Assembly: GCA_017535725.1 (NCBI GenBank)
Contig: JAFXTO010000004.1
Span: 16,856 to 80,855 of the forward strand
Length of the DNA: 64,000 nt
Direction of reading: 5' to 3'
Origin: Bacteroidaceae bacterium
GTDB taxonomy: Bacteria; Bacteroidota; Bacteroidia; Bacteroidales; Bacteroidaceae
In this document: piece after piece, positions 40,241 through 50,591 of the stretch
Layout of the letters: every line of letters begins with the position of its first letter
Position numbering within the stretch: the stretch's first letter is position 1
The notes under the pieces: model-generated
Database searches by the model: none
Told to the model about the DNA's origin: nothing
Seen by the model: the letters and a program-made list of their open reading frames with translations, nothing else
Made by a program: the position numbers and the translations under genes

Positions 40241-40264
40241 TTTCATCCCTCCATTTTCACTTTC

Positions 40265-40378
40265 CCATATTTCAATTCTCAATCTCTCAATATTTCAATT
40301 TTCAATATTTCAATTTTCAACATTTCAATTTTCAACATTTCAATTTTCAATTTTCAATATTTCAATTTTCAACATTTC
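40265..40378. repeat. Low-complexity TTTCAA(C/T) repeat
   Basis: 'ATTTCAATTTTCAA' units recur about eight times with C/T variants before the comF start. They are irregular tandem repeats, not CRISPR, because no spacers exist. Confidence 0.85.
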
Positions 40379-40386
40379 ACCTTCTC

Positions 40387-41118
40387 ATGCTCACCCGTTT
40401 CCTCGACTTTTTCTTCCCCCGCACCTGCGCCATTTGTGACACACGTCTGGCTACCAGCGAGCAGTTTGTCTGCCCCCAGTGCCTGCTTGCGCTGCCTTTG
40501 GAGGATGTCACCACAGACTGGGAACTGAACCGCCACGTCTTCCAATGGCGTAGCGAGCATCCGTCGCTGTACCGAATGGGAGCTCTATGTATCTATCAGC
40601 GCGAAAATTCCGCTGCACATTTGGTACACTCGTTGAAGTTCGAGCGCAACCGTCGTCAGGGCGTCTGGATGGGTCGTCTGGCTGCGAAGAGATTGGTGGG
40701 CACGGGACTGTTTGACGGCGTGGATGCATTCGTTCCCCTACCATTGTCGCGACAACGACAACGCCACCGAGGCTTCAATCAGGCCGAGGCCATCGCCGAA
40801 GGACTGAGCCAACAGACGGGGATTCCCCTGAGGACAGACCTGCTCATCCGCCACGCCAACCGAGAGTCGCAGACCCATTTCCGGCTGGCAGACCGTTTTC
40901 GCAACGGCCGTGACCTTTTCGCCTTGGCAAAAGGCGCAGAGGCCACTGGGCTGCACCTGATGCTGGTGGATGACGTGTTGACCACCGGAGCTACCATGAT
41001 GAGCGCCGTGGGCACGCTCGAAGCACTTCCCGAAGTGCGGCTGTCCACGTTTGCATGGGCTTGGGTGAATATGTCTTCAGAGGTATGGACACGAGCAAAA
41101 AGGGAGTCGATGGAATGA
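40387..41118 (+). CDS. comF: ComF family protein (phosphoribosyltransferase)
   Basis: 243 residues. The N-terminal zinc-ribbon Cys pairs (CAICDTRLATSEQFVCPQC, 15-33) and the PRTase motif LMLVDDVLTTGATMMSAVG (near 196-214) define the ComF family, along with PLPLSRQRQRHRGFNQAEAI. ComF supports natural transformation in other bacteria; its substrate is unknown. It is chromosomal and sits right after the prophage. Confidence 0.9.
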   Translation: MLTRFLDFFFPRTCAICDTRLATSEQFVCPQCLLALPLEDVTTDWELNRHVFQWRSEHPSLYRMGALCIYQRENSAAHLVHSLKFERNRRQGVWMGRLAAKRLVGTGLFDGVDAFVPLPLSRQRQRHRGFNQAEAIAEGLSQQTGIPLRTDLLIRHANRESQTHFRLADRFRNGRDLFALAKGAEATGLHLMLVDDVLTTGATMMSAVGTLEALPEVRLSTFAWAWVNMSSEVWTRAKRESME

Positions 41119-41209
41119 TTTTATGTTTAAAAAAACTAAAAATGAACTACTTTCGTGCCCGACAAGCTAAACTTTAAACCATAAACTTTTATCTTTAAAC
41201 GAAAAACAC

Positions 41210-41217
41210 TACCTTTG
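41210..41217 (+). promoter_or_regulatory. -7 box (TACCTTTG) of pnp
   Basis: TACCTTTGCGC lies 120 bases upstream of the pnp ATG. The long leader could carry the autoregulatory site typical of pnp, but no clear hairpin was seen. Confidence 0.65.
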
Positions 41218-41337
41218 CGCGGTTTTTTTGAATAATCGACCAAAAAATCATCGCTATTCCGCAATATCATTATATTTATTCCGCAATTATTAGACGCAAA
41301 TTGTAAATCGAAAATCGTTAAATTGTAAATCGAAAAG

Positions 41338-43569
41338 ATGAACGTAATTACCAAGACAGTCCAGCTGCCCGATGGTCGCGAGATTTCCATCGAGACTGGC
41401 AAGCTTGCCAAGCAAGCAGACGGAGCCGTGATGCTCCGAATGGGTAACACAATGCTTTTGGCCACCGTATGTGCCGCCAAGGATGCCGTACCCGGAACTG
41501 ATTTCATGCCCCTTCAAGTAGAATATCGCGAGAAATATGCCGCTGCCGGCCGTTTCCCCGGTGGCTTCACGAAGCGCGAAGGCAAGGCTAATGACGACGA
41601 AATCCTCACCTGTCGCCTTGTCGACCGTGCGCTCCGTCCTCTGTTCCCCAGCAACTACCACGCCGAGGTCTACGTGAATGTGAACCTCTACAGCGCCGAC
41701 GGCATCGACATGCCCGACGCTCTGGCTGGCTTTGCTGCCAGTGCCGCCCTCAGCTGTTCCGACATCCCCTTCGAGGGTCCCATCAGCGAGGTGCGTGTGA
41801 TTCGTCTCAACGGCGAATACATCGTTGACCCCACCTACGAGCAGATGAAGGATGCCGATATGGACATCATGGTCGGTGCCACCGAAGAAAATATCATGAT
41901 GGTAGAAGGCGAGATGAAGGAAGTCAGCGAGCAGGACCTGCTCCAGGCTCTGAAAGTCGCCCACGAGGCCATCAAACCCATGTGTCGCCTCCAGAAGGAA
42001 CTCGCCAAGGAACTCGGCAAGGACGTCAAGCGCGAATACTGCCACGAGGTCAACGACGAGGAACTGCGCGAGCAGGTCAACAAGGAGTGCTACCAGCCCG
42101 CCTACGACATCACCAAGCAGGCTCTCGAGAAGCAGGCCCGCGCCGAGGCATTCGAGAAGATTCGCGAGGACTTCAAGGTGCGCTACGCCGAGGCTCATGC
42201 AGACATGGATGCTGCAGAACTCGAAGAGAAGAACGCCCTCGTGGACCGTTACTACCACGACGTAGAGCGCGACGCCATGCGCCGTTGCATCCTCGATGAA
42301 GGCATTCGTCTCGATGGCCGCGGCACCACGGACATCCGCCCCATCTGGTGCGAAGTCAGCCCCCTGCCCGGTCCTCACGGAAGCAGCATCTTCACCCGCG
42401 GCGAGACCCAGTCTCTCTCCACCGTCACCCTCGGCACCAAACTCGACGAGAAGCTCGTGGACGATGTCCTCGACCACAGCTACATGCGCTTCCTCCTGCA
42501 CTACAACTTCCCGCCCTTCTCCACGGGTGAGGCCAAGGCTCAGCGCGGCGTAGGTCGTCGTGAGATTGGTCACGGCCACCTCGCATGGCGTGCCCTGAAG
42601 GGTCAGATTCCCGCAGATTATCCCTACACCGTCCGCGTCGTCAGCGATATCCTCGAGAGCAACGGTTCCAGCTCTATGGCCACCGTTTGCGCTGGCACAC
42701 TCGCACTTATGGATGCTGGTGTACCCATCAAGAAGCCCGTTAGCGGCATCGCTATGGGTCTCATCAAGAACCCCGGTGAGGAGAAATACGCAGTCCTCAG
42801 CGACATCCTTGGCGACGAGGACCACCTCGGCGACATGGACTTCAAGACCACTGGTACCCGCGACGGTCTCACCGCTACCCAAATGGATATCAAGTGCGAT
42901 GGCCTCAGCTATGAGATTCTCGAGAAGGCCCTCATGCAGGCCAAGCAGGCTCGCGAGCACATCCTCGGCAAGATTCTCGAATGCATGCCCGAACCGCGTC
43001 CAGAGCTCAAGCCCCACGTACCCCGCATCGAGCAGATCATCATCCCGAAGGAGTTCATCGGTGCCGTCATTGGCCCCGGCGGAAAGATTATCCAGAGTAT
43101 GCAGGAAGACACCGGCGCCACCATCACCATCGACGAAGAAGACGGTGTCGGCAAGGTGCAGGTCAGCGGTCCCAATGCAGAATGCATCCAAGCTGCCCTG
43201 TCCAAGATTCGCGCCATCGTGGCTGTTCCCGAGGTGGGCGAAGTCTATGAAGGCACCATCCGCAGCATCATGCCCTACGGTTGCTTCGTGGAATTCATGC
43301 CTGGTAAGGATGGTTTGCTCCACATCTCCGAAATCGACTGGAAGCGCCTCGAAACCGTGGAGGAAGCTGGTCTGAAGGAAGGCGACAAACTGACCGTCAA
43401 GCTTTTGGAAATCGACCCCAAGACGGGTAAGTTCAAGCTCTCTCACCGCGTACTCATCCCCAAGCCTGAAGGCTATGTGGAACGTCCACCACGTCAGCGC
43501 CGTGAGCGTCCTGAGCGCCCAGAACGTCCTGAGCGCAATGGCGAGCACCGCCCCCGTCGCGAAGAGTAA
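41338..43569 (+). CDS. pnp: Polyribonucleotide nucleotidyltransferase (PNPase)
   Basis: 743 residues with the full family plan: a first RNase PH-like domain ([20 protein letters not shown]), the helical linker, and the second RNase PH domain ([20 protein letters not shown], then [20 protein letters not shown]). A KH domain (about 580-610, [20 protein letters not shown]) and an S1 domain (about 633-700, [20 protein letters not shown]) follow, then a basic Arg/Pro/Glu tail. It degrades RNA 3'-to-5' with phosphate. A terminator follows. Confidence 0.97.
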   Translation: MNVITKTVQLPDGREISIETGKLAKQADGAVMLRMGNTMLLATVCAAKDAVPGTDFMPLQVEYREKYAAAGRFPGGFTKREGKANDDEILTCRLVDRALRPLFPSNYHAEVYVNVNLYSADGIDMPDALAGFAASAALSCSDIPFEGPISEVRVIRLNGEYIVDPTYEQMKDADMDIMVGATEENIMMVEGEMKEVSEQDLLQALKVAHEAIKPMCRLQKELAKELGKDVKREYCHEVNDEELREQVNKECYQPAYDITKQALEKQARAEAFEKIREDFKVRYAEAHADMDAAELEEKNALVDRYYHDVERDAMRRCILDEGIRLDGRGTTDIRPIWCEVSPLPGPHGSSIFTRGETQSLSTVTLGTKLDEKLVDDVLDHSYMRFLLHYNFPPFSTGEAKAQRGVGRREIGHGHLAWRALKGQIPADYPYTVRVVSDILESNGSSSMATVCAGTLALMDAGVPIKKPVSGIAMGLIKNPGEEKYAVLSDILGDEDHLGDMDFKTTGTRDGLTATQMDIKCDGLSYEILEKALMQAKQAREHILGKILECMPEPRPELKPHVPRIEQIIIPKEFIGAVIGPGGKIIQSMQEDTGATITIDEEDGVGKVQVSGPNAECIQAALSKIRAIVAVPEVGEVYEGTIRSIMPYGCFVEFMPGKDGLLHISEIDWKRLETVEEAGLKEGDKLTVKLLEIDPKTGKFKLSHRVLIPKPEGYVERPPRQRRERPERPERPERNGEHRPRREE

Positions 43570-43586
43570 TCGCACGAACCCCTAAC

Positions 43587-43628
43587 AGAGCCCCAAGAGT
43601 CACACCGACCCTTGGGGCTCTTCTGTTT
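43587..43628 (+). terminator. Intrinsic terminator of pnp
   Basis: AGAGCCCCAAG (43587-43597) and CTTGGGGCTCT (43611-43621) form an 11-bp stem followed by TCTGTTT. Confidence 0.9.
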
Positions 43629-43740
43629 AACCCATATTGCTTCAAGAACTTATCAGAATGATTGGATGTTTTGTGTGTGCATTAAACCCTTTCGCCTATA
43701 TTGGGTCATACTAATAAATCCATAATTATCCAGAAGCGAA

Positions 43741-45651
43741 ATGAAGGTTTTTAAGCATTATGCGCTGCTGGCAGTGCTGTGGTTCACGGCGCTGCAGATG
43801 AGCGCACAGCCACGTATTTCCATCTTTTTTGACCACGTGGCAGAAATAGCCCGCCAGGAACACATCTCCATCCATGAGGCGGCAGAGAAAGTAAAGCAGC
43901 TCGGAGTCGAAGGCATTGATGTCCGAGTGACGATGAGCGATGCACAACTGAGTATGCTTGACTCACTGGGATTCCGCCATGCGTCGGCCATAGCAGACAT
44001 CAACTTTGTGAAAGGTGAACAGCCAGAGGCCGTGCGTCAGGCGCTGGACTTCATGCGCCGTCACCGCTACTCGCGCCTGCTGGTGATTCCAGGTCTTTTG
44101 CCCGAGAACGCCACGCCTGAACTTATGAACGAGGTAGCCGGGAGAATTGCGGACTTCGTGAGGATGGCACGGCGGGGACGAATCGACATCATGGTGGAAG
44201 ACTACGACAACCCGCGCTCGCCATGCTACAACACGCAGACGCTGGATCAGCTCTTTCAGGCGTCGCCACAACTGAGCCATGTGTTCGACACCGGCAACTA
44301 CCTCTTCTGCGGCGAGGATGTCATGACGACCCTGCGCCATTTCAAGGACAAGATTCACCACGTGCACCTCAAGGACCGCAAGGCTCCTCGCGACTATGCC
44401 TCGTTACCCATCGGCACCGGCGTTGTGCCCCTGAAGGAGGTCATCCGCGAACTACTGCGCGACGGCTACGACGGCTGGTTCACCGTGGAGCACTTCGGCG
44501 CTCCCGCCATGTTGGAGTACACGACCAAGTCCGTCGCTAACATCCAGGCGGTGTGGAAAGAGTACATCAACGAGATGCAGCATTCATCCTCCATCCGTTC
44601 CGGCGAGATATGGCCCGACGAGAACGGCCAACATATCAACGCCCACGGCGGTGGCATCCTGAAATACGGCGACACGTACTATTGGTTCGGCGAGCACAAG
44701 AGCGACCGCACATCGGACGCCCTCGTCGGCGTGACGTGCTACGCCTCGAAGGACCTGCTCCATTGGCGCAACTGCGGCGTGGCACTCAGCGTGACGGACG
44801 AGCAGGGACACGATATCGAACGAGGCTGCATCCTCGAGCGTCCGAAGGTAATATATAATAAGGTGACGAAGAAATTCTGCATGTGGTTCCACCTGGAGTT
44901 GAAAGGACGCGGTTACGATGCCGCCCGCTATGGCGTCGCCGTCGCCGACAAGCCCGAGGGACCGTACCAGTTCCTCTACTCTCAACGAGCCAACGCTAAC
45001 ACGTGGCCTGTGGAGTTCGACAAGCAGGCACTGGCCATCGTAGATACCCTCAACGCCGCCAATTTCCAGGAGTCGTGGACTCCGGCGTGGCGCCAGGCTG
45101 TGGCCGAAGGACTCTTCGTGAAGCGCGATTTCAGCACCGGTCAGATGTCGCGCGACATGACACTCTACGTCGATGACGACGGTCACGCCTACCACATCTT
45201 CTCCAGCGAGGAGAACTTGACGCTACACATCGCCGAGCTCACCGACGACTACCTACACCATAGCGGCCGCTACACCCGCGTAGCACCCGCCGGCCACAAC
45301 GAGGCGCCCGCCATCTTCAAGCACGACGGCACGTACTGGATGATTACTTCCGGCTGTACCGGCTGGGCACCCAATGAGGCACGTATGTTCTCCGCTCCCA
45401 GCATCTGGGGACCGTGGACGCAGCACCCCAACCCCTGCCGCGGACCGAAAGCAGAAATCACCTTTGGCGGACAGAGTACCTTCATCCTCAAAGTGAATCA
45501 GGAAGGGGGAAACAGCGAGAAAATCATTTTCATGGCAGATATTTGGCGTCCCCACCATCCCAGCGATGCCCGATACATCTGGCTTCCCATCGAGTTCGAG
45601 GACGGAAAGCCTGTGGTGCATTGGCGCAACGAATGGACTGTATTTGAGTGA
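43741..45651 (+). CDS. Sugar isomerase-like TIM barrel fused to a GH43-type beta-propeller, secreted
   Basis: 636 residues with a signal peptide (MKVFKHYALLAVLWFTALQM then SAQ). Residues about 25-280 form a xylose-isomerase-like TIM barrel (VEDYDNPRSPCYNTQTLDQL, HHVHLKDRKAPRDYASLPIG, FTVEHFGAPA) with metal-ligand-type Glu/Asp/His. Residues about 290-636 are a GH43-like five-bladed propeller: HINAHGGGILKYGDTYYWFG, then CILERPKVIYNKVTKKFCMW, RDMTLYVDDDGHAYHIFSSE and HNEAPAIFKHDGTYWMITSG. A periplasmic sugar-processing bifunctional enzyme is likely. The following hydrolase reading starts close to its end, indicating one operon. Confidence 0.8.
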   Translation: MKVFKHYALLAVLWFTALQMSAQPRISIFFDHVAEIARQEHISIHEAAEKVKQLGVEGIDVRVTMSDAQLSMLDSLGFRHASAIADINFVKGEQPEAVRQALDFMRRHRYSRLLVIPGLLPENATPELMNEVAGRIADFVRMARRGRIDIMVEDYDNPRSPCYNTQTLDQLFQASPQLSHVFDTGNYLFCGEDVMTTLRHFKDKIHHVHLKDRKAPRDYASLPIGTGVVPLKEVIRELLRDGYDGWFTVEHFGAPAMLEYTTKSVANIQAVWKEYINEMQHSSSIRSGEIWPDENGQHINAHGGGILKYGDTYYWFGEHKSDRTSDALVGVTCYASKDLLHWRNCGVALSVTDEQGHDIERGCILERPKVIYNKVTKKFCMWFHLELKGRGYDAARYGVAVADKPEGPYQFLYSQRANANTWPVEFDKQALAIVDTLNAANFQESWTPAWRQAVAEGLFVKRDFSTGQMSRDMTLYVDDDGHAYHIFSSEENLTLHIAELTDDYLHHSGRYTRVAPAGHNEAPAIFKHDGTYWMITSGCTGWAPNEARMFSAPSIWGPWTQHPNPCRGPKAEITFGGQSTFILKVNQEGGNSEKIIFMADIWRPHHPSDARYIWLPIEFEDGKPVVHWRNEWTVFE

Positions 45652-45704
45652 CAGGGCTGCGCAACGCGTTGCGTCGATTTTTTCAAAAAATCCCAATTAT
45701 AATC

Positions 45705-46643
45705 ATGAGAAAAAATATTCTTTTGGTGACCATGACGGCCATACTCTTCTGCTTTGGCGCGTCGGCACAGGAAACCTATCGCTTCGCGGAGAGGGATACC
45801 TGTGCGCTCTATCTGGACATCTTCCGTCCGGACTCCAGCGCTCAGACCACCTTCAAGGGTATTGCCAAACCTGCCATCCTGTTCGTCTTCGGAGGGGGCT
45901 TTAGATCGGGATCACGCAGCGATCAGGCCGTCCGCGGGTGGTTTCGCAGGCTCAATGCCGACGGATACACCGTGGTGGCCATCGACTACCGGCTGGGGAT
46001 GAAGGGCTATCGGATGGGCAAAGGACTGCGCGGTGCCGCCAAGGCTCTTAACCGCTTCGCAGCTTCGCAACAGATGGGGGTGGAGGATGTCTTCTCCGCC
46101 GTGGCGTTCCTGGCAGCACATCCGGAACTGAACGTGCCCGCCAATAATATCGTCCTCTCCGGCAGCTCGGCGGGAGCCATCATCTCATTGGCCTGTGCCT
46201 GGTCCATCGCCAACGGAGAGACATACGGATTGCCCGAAGGGTTTACGTTCAAGGGCGTGATGAGTTTTGCCGGCGGCATCATCAGCAAGAAGGGTGCTCC
46301 TAAGTTCCCGAAGGCGCCATGTCCCATCCTCCTCTTCCACGGCACGGCCGACAAGATTGTAGCATACAATCACTTCGGGCTCCCCAAGCGCGGCATCTGG
46401 GGCAGCAATTACATCGCCAAGCGCCTGAAAAAACAAGACTGCAACTACAACATCTGGCGTTTCAACGGACTCTCACACGCCGTGGCAGCTTATATGGGCA
46501 TTATGTGGAACGTAGAAAAGACGTTCTTAGAGAAAAATGTCATGCAGGGCATCCATGCAAATGTCGATGCGATGGTGGATGACCCCTCCTTGCCTACATG
46601 GGGCTCGAATGGCAAGGCCAAGACCGCAGACCTGTACCAATAA
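45705..46643 (+). CDS. Secreted alpha/beta hydrolase (esterase-like)
   Basis: 312 residues from the ATG at 45705 with a signal peptide (MRKNILLVTMTAILFCFGAS then AQ). It has the oxyanion segment VFGGGFRSGS, the nucleophile elbow SGSSAGAIISL (G-x-S-x-G-like), a DKIVAY region for the acid, and LSHAVAAY for the catalytic His. It is probably a carbohydrate esterase acting with the GH43 partner. The upstream in-frame ATG at 45648 overlaps the GH43 gene and is less likely. Confidence 0.8.
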   Translation: MRKNILLVTMTAILFCFGASAQETYRFAERDTCALYLDIFRPDSSAQTTFKGIAKPAILFVFGGGFRSGSRSDQAVRGWFRRLNADGYTVVAIDYRLGMKGYRMGKGLRGAAKALNRFAASQQMGVEDVFSAVAFLAAHPELNVPANNIVLSGSSAGAIISLACAWSIANGETYGLPEGFTFKGVMSFAGGIISKKGAPKFPKAPCPILLFHGTADKIVAYNHFGLPKRGIWGSNYIAKRLKKQDCNYNIWRFNGLSHAVAAYMGIMWNVEKTFLEKNVMQGIHANVDAMVDDPSLPTWGSNGKAKTADLYQ

Positions 46644-47124
46644 GTCCTCACGATACATCGGAAGCGTGATGCGCTATGCAGAATACATCGACAGCCTGGC
46701 CCAACAGAACCCGTACGGTGTGCCTATCGGACTCGGCAACTGGGCAGGTGGCGGTCAGGTGCTCAGTTTCGGCACCACCGTATGTATCGCCCGCCGCTAC
46801 TACCCCGATATCATTCCACTGGAAGCCGTCGTGCGCACAGCCGACTGGCTCTTTGGCTGCCACCCATATCACAACTATTCGTTCGTGGCTGCTGTAGGAG
46901 CCGCACGACCCAAGCAGGTGTTCTACGGCAACAACCGTGCCGACTTTTCTTTCATTCCCGGAAACGTAGCACCCGGCCTACTCTTCCGCAAGCCCGACCA
47001 TTTCGAGAACTTCGACGACTGGCCATTCCTCTGGGGACAGAACGAAGGCACCATCGCGGGTAACACCCAATACATCATTTTCAGCTCCGCACTGAAAGAA
47101 ATCGTTCTCAACGAAACACCCTAA
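46640..47124 (+). pseudogene. C-terminal fragment of a GH9-type glycoside hydrolase
   Basis: The frame running from about 46640 (a first ATG at 46669) reads YIGSVMRYAEYIDSLAQQNP, GVPIGLGNWAGGGQVLSFGT, WLFGCHPYHNYSFVAAVGAA, and ends WPFLWGQNEGTIAGNTQYII...LKEIVLNETP. This is the end of a GH9 cellulase-like catalytic domain, including the 'GQNE' region near the acid residue. The N-terminal two-thirds are missing; the hydrolase gene occupies that place. It is a decayed or deletion-derived remnant. Confidence 0.65.
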
Positions 47125-47148
47125 ATAATACGTAAACCTTATAAAACA

Positions 47149-48303
47149 ATGAAACGAATCATGATTCTTGCGAGCTGCTTTCTCATAGCCCTCGGCAGCC
47201 TCGCACAGCAACAGTTGGGGCAACGTCCAAGAGTGAAATCGCCCGTAGTAAATACCGATGGGACCGTGACATTCAACTTCTACGACCCCACGGCACAGCA
47301 AGTGAGTATCAACGGTGACTTCGAGGAGATTCGAGGGAAACGGTTGGAGATGACCAAGCAGGACAACGGCGTCTGGACCGTCACCACCCAACCCCTCGCG
47401 CCAGAACTCTATTCCTATAGCCTCAATGTCAATGGACAACGCTTCATAGACCCCGCCAACAGTTACGTCAACCGCGACATCTCTACGCTGAGCAACATCT
47501 TCATCGTTTCCCACGCCAACGACGACAAAGGACATCTCTATTCCGTCAATGACGTGCCCCACGGAACGCTCTCACGAGTTTGGTATGACAGCCCTACACT
47601 TGGCCAGCAACGCCGCATGACCATCTACCTGCCACCCACTTACGATGGCAAGAAGCAGTTCCCGGTCATGTACCTCCTCCACGGCCACGGAGGCGACGAG
47701 ACATCGTGGGGAGACCTCGGACGTACTTCGCAAATCATGGACAACCTCATCGCCGAAGGCAAGTGCGTTCCCATGATTGTGGTGATGCCGAATGGGAACC
47801 CGACGTGCAATGCCGCTCCTGGATGGTGGCACGAGGGCATGTACACCCCTGACGGCAACGCCTTCCGCGAGCGCGGAAGCAAAGCATCAATGGAGGAGAG
47901 CTTCATGGATATCGTGAAATTTGTCGATAGTCACTACTGCACAATCAAGGAACGCTCGGCACGTGCCGTCACAGGACTTTCCATGGGCGGAGGACACACT
48001 TTCGGCATCTCACGGCTCTATCCTGAAACCTTCGACTACTATGGGCTGCAGTCCGCAGCATGCCGCATGCCGCAAGACAAAACGCTGTTCGACACACAGA
48101 TGGCCCGACTCTTTGCCTCCAAGCCCAAACTCTATTGGATTGCCATTGGCAAGGACGACTTTCTCATCCAAATGAACACTGAACTCCGCCAGTACCTTGA
48201 CCAAAAAGGCTACCCCTACGAATACTACGAGAACGACGGAGGACACATCTGGCGCAACTGGCGCATCTATCTAACTCTGTTCGCACAGAAGATTTTCAAA
48301 TAA
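47149..48303 (+). CDS. Secreted CE1-type esterase with N-terminal CBM48-like domain
   Basis: 384 residues with a signal peptide (MKRIMILASCFLIALGSLA then QQ). Residues about 25-110 are an Ig-like starch-binding/CBM48-like domain (NTDGTVTFNFYDPTAQQVSI, YSYSLNVNGQRFIDPANSYV). The esterase part has MYLLHGHGGDETSW, VVMPNGNP, the nucleophile GLSMGGGHTFG and the His in ENDGGHIWRNWR. Such proteins remove acetyl or feruloyl groups from xylan. It fits the neighbouring GH43 protein. Confidence 0.88.
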   Translation: MKRIMILASCFLIALGSLAQQQLGQRPRVKSPVVNTDGTVTFNFYDPTAQQVSINGDFEEIRGKRLEMTKQDNGVWTVTTQPLAPELYSYSLNVNGQRFIDPANSYVNRDISTLSNIFIVSHANDDKGHLYSVNDVPHGTLSRVWYDSPTLGQQRRMTIYLPPTYDGKKQFPVMYLLHGHGGDETSWGDLGRTSQIMDNLIAEGKCVPMIVVMPNGNPTCNAAPGWWHEGMYTPDGNAFRERGSKASMEESFMDIVKFVDSHYCTIKERSARAVTGLSMGGGHTFGISRLYPETFDYYGLQSAACRMPQDKTLFDTQMARLFASKPKLYWIAIGKDDFLIQMNTELRQYLDQKGYPYEYYENDGGHIWRNWRIYLTLFAQKIFK

Positions 48304-48317
48304 TAAGCACAAGCCTT

Positions 48318-49285
48318 ATGAGAGTAGGAATCATTGGAACCGGATGGATTGCCGAAAAGGCGGCCATCACACTATACCAGCTCGACACCTGTCAGGCATA
48401 CGCCGTAGGATCACGTAAGAAGGAGACGGCAGAGGTATTTGCCAACAAGTGGAACATACCGAAAGCTTATGGAACATACGCCGATCTGATTAACGATCCC
48501 GCCGTGGATCTCGTCTATGTCGCCACACCACACTCTCATCACTTCGACATGACGCGTGAGGCACTATTGGCAGGCAAGCCCTGCCTCGTGGAGAAAGCCT
48601 TCATGGCCAATGCGCGTCAGGCAAAGGAAATCATTGAACTCGCACACAAGCAAAAGGTGTTCCTCGCCGAAGCCATTTGGACACGCTATCAGCCCGCCGT
48701 AGGCATCATCCGCAGCCTGATAGCCGAAGGACGCATAGGCTCCCCACGCCTCATCACTGCTACGCTCGGCTACTCCATGGGCGAGAAACCCCGTATCATG
48801 CGTCCCGACCTTTGTGGCGGTGCACTCCTCGACCTCGGTATTTACGCCCTCAACTTTGTAAGAATGTTCAACGACGCCGACATTGCAAGCATCGACGGAC
48901 AATGTGTCAAGTCATCTACGGGTATGGATCTGACCAATGCCATTACCATCATCCTCAAGGACGGTGTGTTGGCCAACTACAATCATCTGCACAGTGCGTG
49001 GGCGACAACATCGGTGTCATTGCCGGTACCGATGGCAATCTCATCATTGACAATATCAACAATCCGCAGACCATAACCGTCAATGGGCCCGACCGCACTT
49101 ATGTAGAAACCATTCATGTGCCCCAACAGATCACAGGCTACGAGTACCAGTTCATCGCCTGCCGCGAAGCACTGGCAGAAGGACTGTTGGAACCACGGCA
49201 GATGCCGCATGCCGAGACGCTCTACATCATGCAACTCATGGACGGACTCCGGCAGAAGTGGGGCGTGCACTATCCCATGGACTGA
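48318..49285 (+). pseudogene. Gfo/Idh/MocA-type oxidoreductase, frameshifted
   Basis: The NAD-binding N-terminus (MRVGIIGTGWIAEKAAITLY) and the catalytic region (LVEKAFMANARQAKEIIELA; EAIWTRYQPAVGIIRSLIAE) read in one frame to about 48998. The C-terminal part (GDNIGVIAGTDGNLIIDNIN through QKWGVHYPMD) continues in another frame to 49285. A single-base change around AGTGCGTGGGCG (48992-49003) explains it. Without it the protein would be about 322 residues. It could be a real mutation or a sequencing error. Confidence 0.8.
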
Positions 49286-49403
49286 ACATAATACAGCGCA
49301 TGAAATAACCCAAATTGTACCAAATTATATTTAACTGTTACTTATAAACACCAACTTAACCAAAAAAGATTTATAGGAAACCCATACAAATTCTATCAGA
49401 ACA

Positions 49404-50591
49404 ATGAAAGATTTCAAGTACTACGCGCCGACCGAAGTAGCATTCGGACAGCAGGCCGAGGAGCAGGTGGCTCCACTTATCAGGAAATATGGTGGCACGA
49501 AAGTGCTGGTACACTACGGAGGCCGCAGCGCAGAGCGTTCGGGGCTCCTCGACAAGATTTGCAACCTACTCAGTCAGGACGGCATCCCCTTCGTCAAGCT
49601 GGGAGGAGTAGTTCCCAACCCACGCCTGTCACTGGCCAGACAAGGCATCGAGCTCTGCCGACAAGAAGGCATTGACTTCATCCTCGCCGTAGGAGGAGGA
49701 AGCGTTATAGACTCTGCCAAGTGCATCGCCTATGGCGTGTGCATGGACGAAGACGTATGGAACCTCTATCTCGGCAAGACAGAAGTACCAAAGACCATGC
49801 TACCCGTGGCCTGTGTTCTCACCATACCCGCCGCCGGCAGTGAGATGAGCGAGGCCAGCGTCATCACCAACGAGGACGGAGGCGTCAAGCTCGGATACTC
49901 CAACAACCTCTCGCGACCCAAGTTCGCTATCATGAACCCGTGCCGCACATTTACGCTGCCACCCTATCAGACGGCCGCAGGAGTCACCGACATGATGATG
50001 CACACCATGGAACGCTACTTCACCATTGACGACGACATGGACCTCACCACAGACATCGCCGAAGCCATGTTGCGCTCGATGATGAACGCCGTATTCGCCG
50101 TACTGAAGAATCCCGAGGACTACCGCTATCGCGCACAAATCATGTGGGGAGGAAGCCTCATGCACAACGGACTCACAGGATGCGGCGTACAGGACGACTG
50201 GGCTACCCACCAGCTGGAACACGAACTCAGCGGGATGTTCGACGTCACACACGGAGCCGGACTCGCTGCAGTATGGCCCAGTTGGGCACGCTATGTCATG
50301 CATCAGAACCTCAGCCGCTTCGTCCGATTCGCCGTCAACGTCATGCAGGTACCCAACGACTTCACAGACCCCGAGGCCACCGCACTCCGAGGAATCGAAG
50401 CCATGGAGCGATTCTACCACGCCATCGGAATGCCCGTCAACATCAAGGAACTCATCGGACGTGACATCACAGACGAAGAAATACAAGAGATGGTACGCAA
50501 ATGCAGCCGCGACTACACCGCCACCTGCGGAGCACTCAAGGTGCTCAACGCACAGGACATGGAACAAATCTATAAGATGGCACGAGGATAA
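49404..50591 (+). CDS. Iron-containing alcohol dehydrogenase (butanol dehydrogenase-like)
   Basis: 395 residues. The NAD(P)-binding motif is AVGGGSVIDSAKCIAYG (near 96-112). The iron-ligand region includes MMMHTMERYFTIDDDMD and the His motifs HQLEHELSGMFDVTHGAGLA, as in group III Fe-ADHs. It would reduce aldehydes produced in sugar metabolism. It lies downstream of the frameshifted oxidoreductase and may be expressed separately. Confidence 0.92.
   Translation: MKDFKYYAPTEVAFGQQAEEQVAPLIRKYGGTKVLVHYGGRSAERSGLLDKICNLLSQDGIPFVKLGGVVPNPRLSLARQGIELCRQEGIDFILAVGGGSVIDSAKCIAYGVCMDEDVWNLYLGKTEVPKTMLPVACVLTIPAAGSEMSEASVITNEDGGVKLGYSNNLSRPKFAIMNPCRTFTLPPYQTAAGVTDMMMHTMERYFTIDDDMDLTTDIAEAMLRSMMNAVFAVLKNPEDYRYRAQIMWGGSLMHNGLTGCGVQDDWATHQLEHELSGMFDVTHGAGLAAVWPSWARYVMHQNLSRFVRFAVNVMQVPNDFTDPEATALRGIEAMERFYHAIGMPVNIKELIGRDITDEEIQEMVRKCSRDYTATCGALKVLNAQDMEQIYKMARG

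Larger units (their letters stand above)
39958..40386. other. Gene-free prophage-chromosome junction region
   Basis: No gene was seen. It holds a short imperfect duplication (AAGGTG..TTCACCCCTAA-like at about 39976 and 40009), a terminator at 40213, and low-complexity repeats before comF. The right prophage end must lie in or close to this stretch, but no attachment-site core could be defined because the left end is outside the window. Confidence 0.5.

Noticed and set aside
40265-40378. CRISPR array
   Set aside because: The units are short irregular TTTCAA repeats in tandem with no unique spacers and no cas genes nearby.
41290-43575. A 761-codon minus-strand frame opposite pnp
   Set aside because: It is the antisense shadow of the well-conserved pnp gene.
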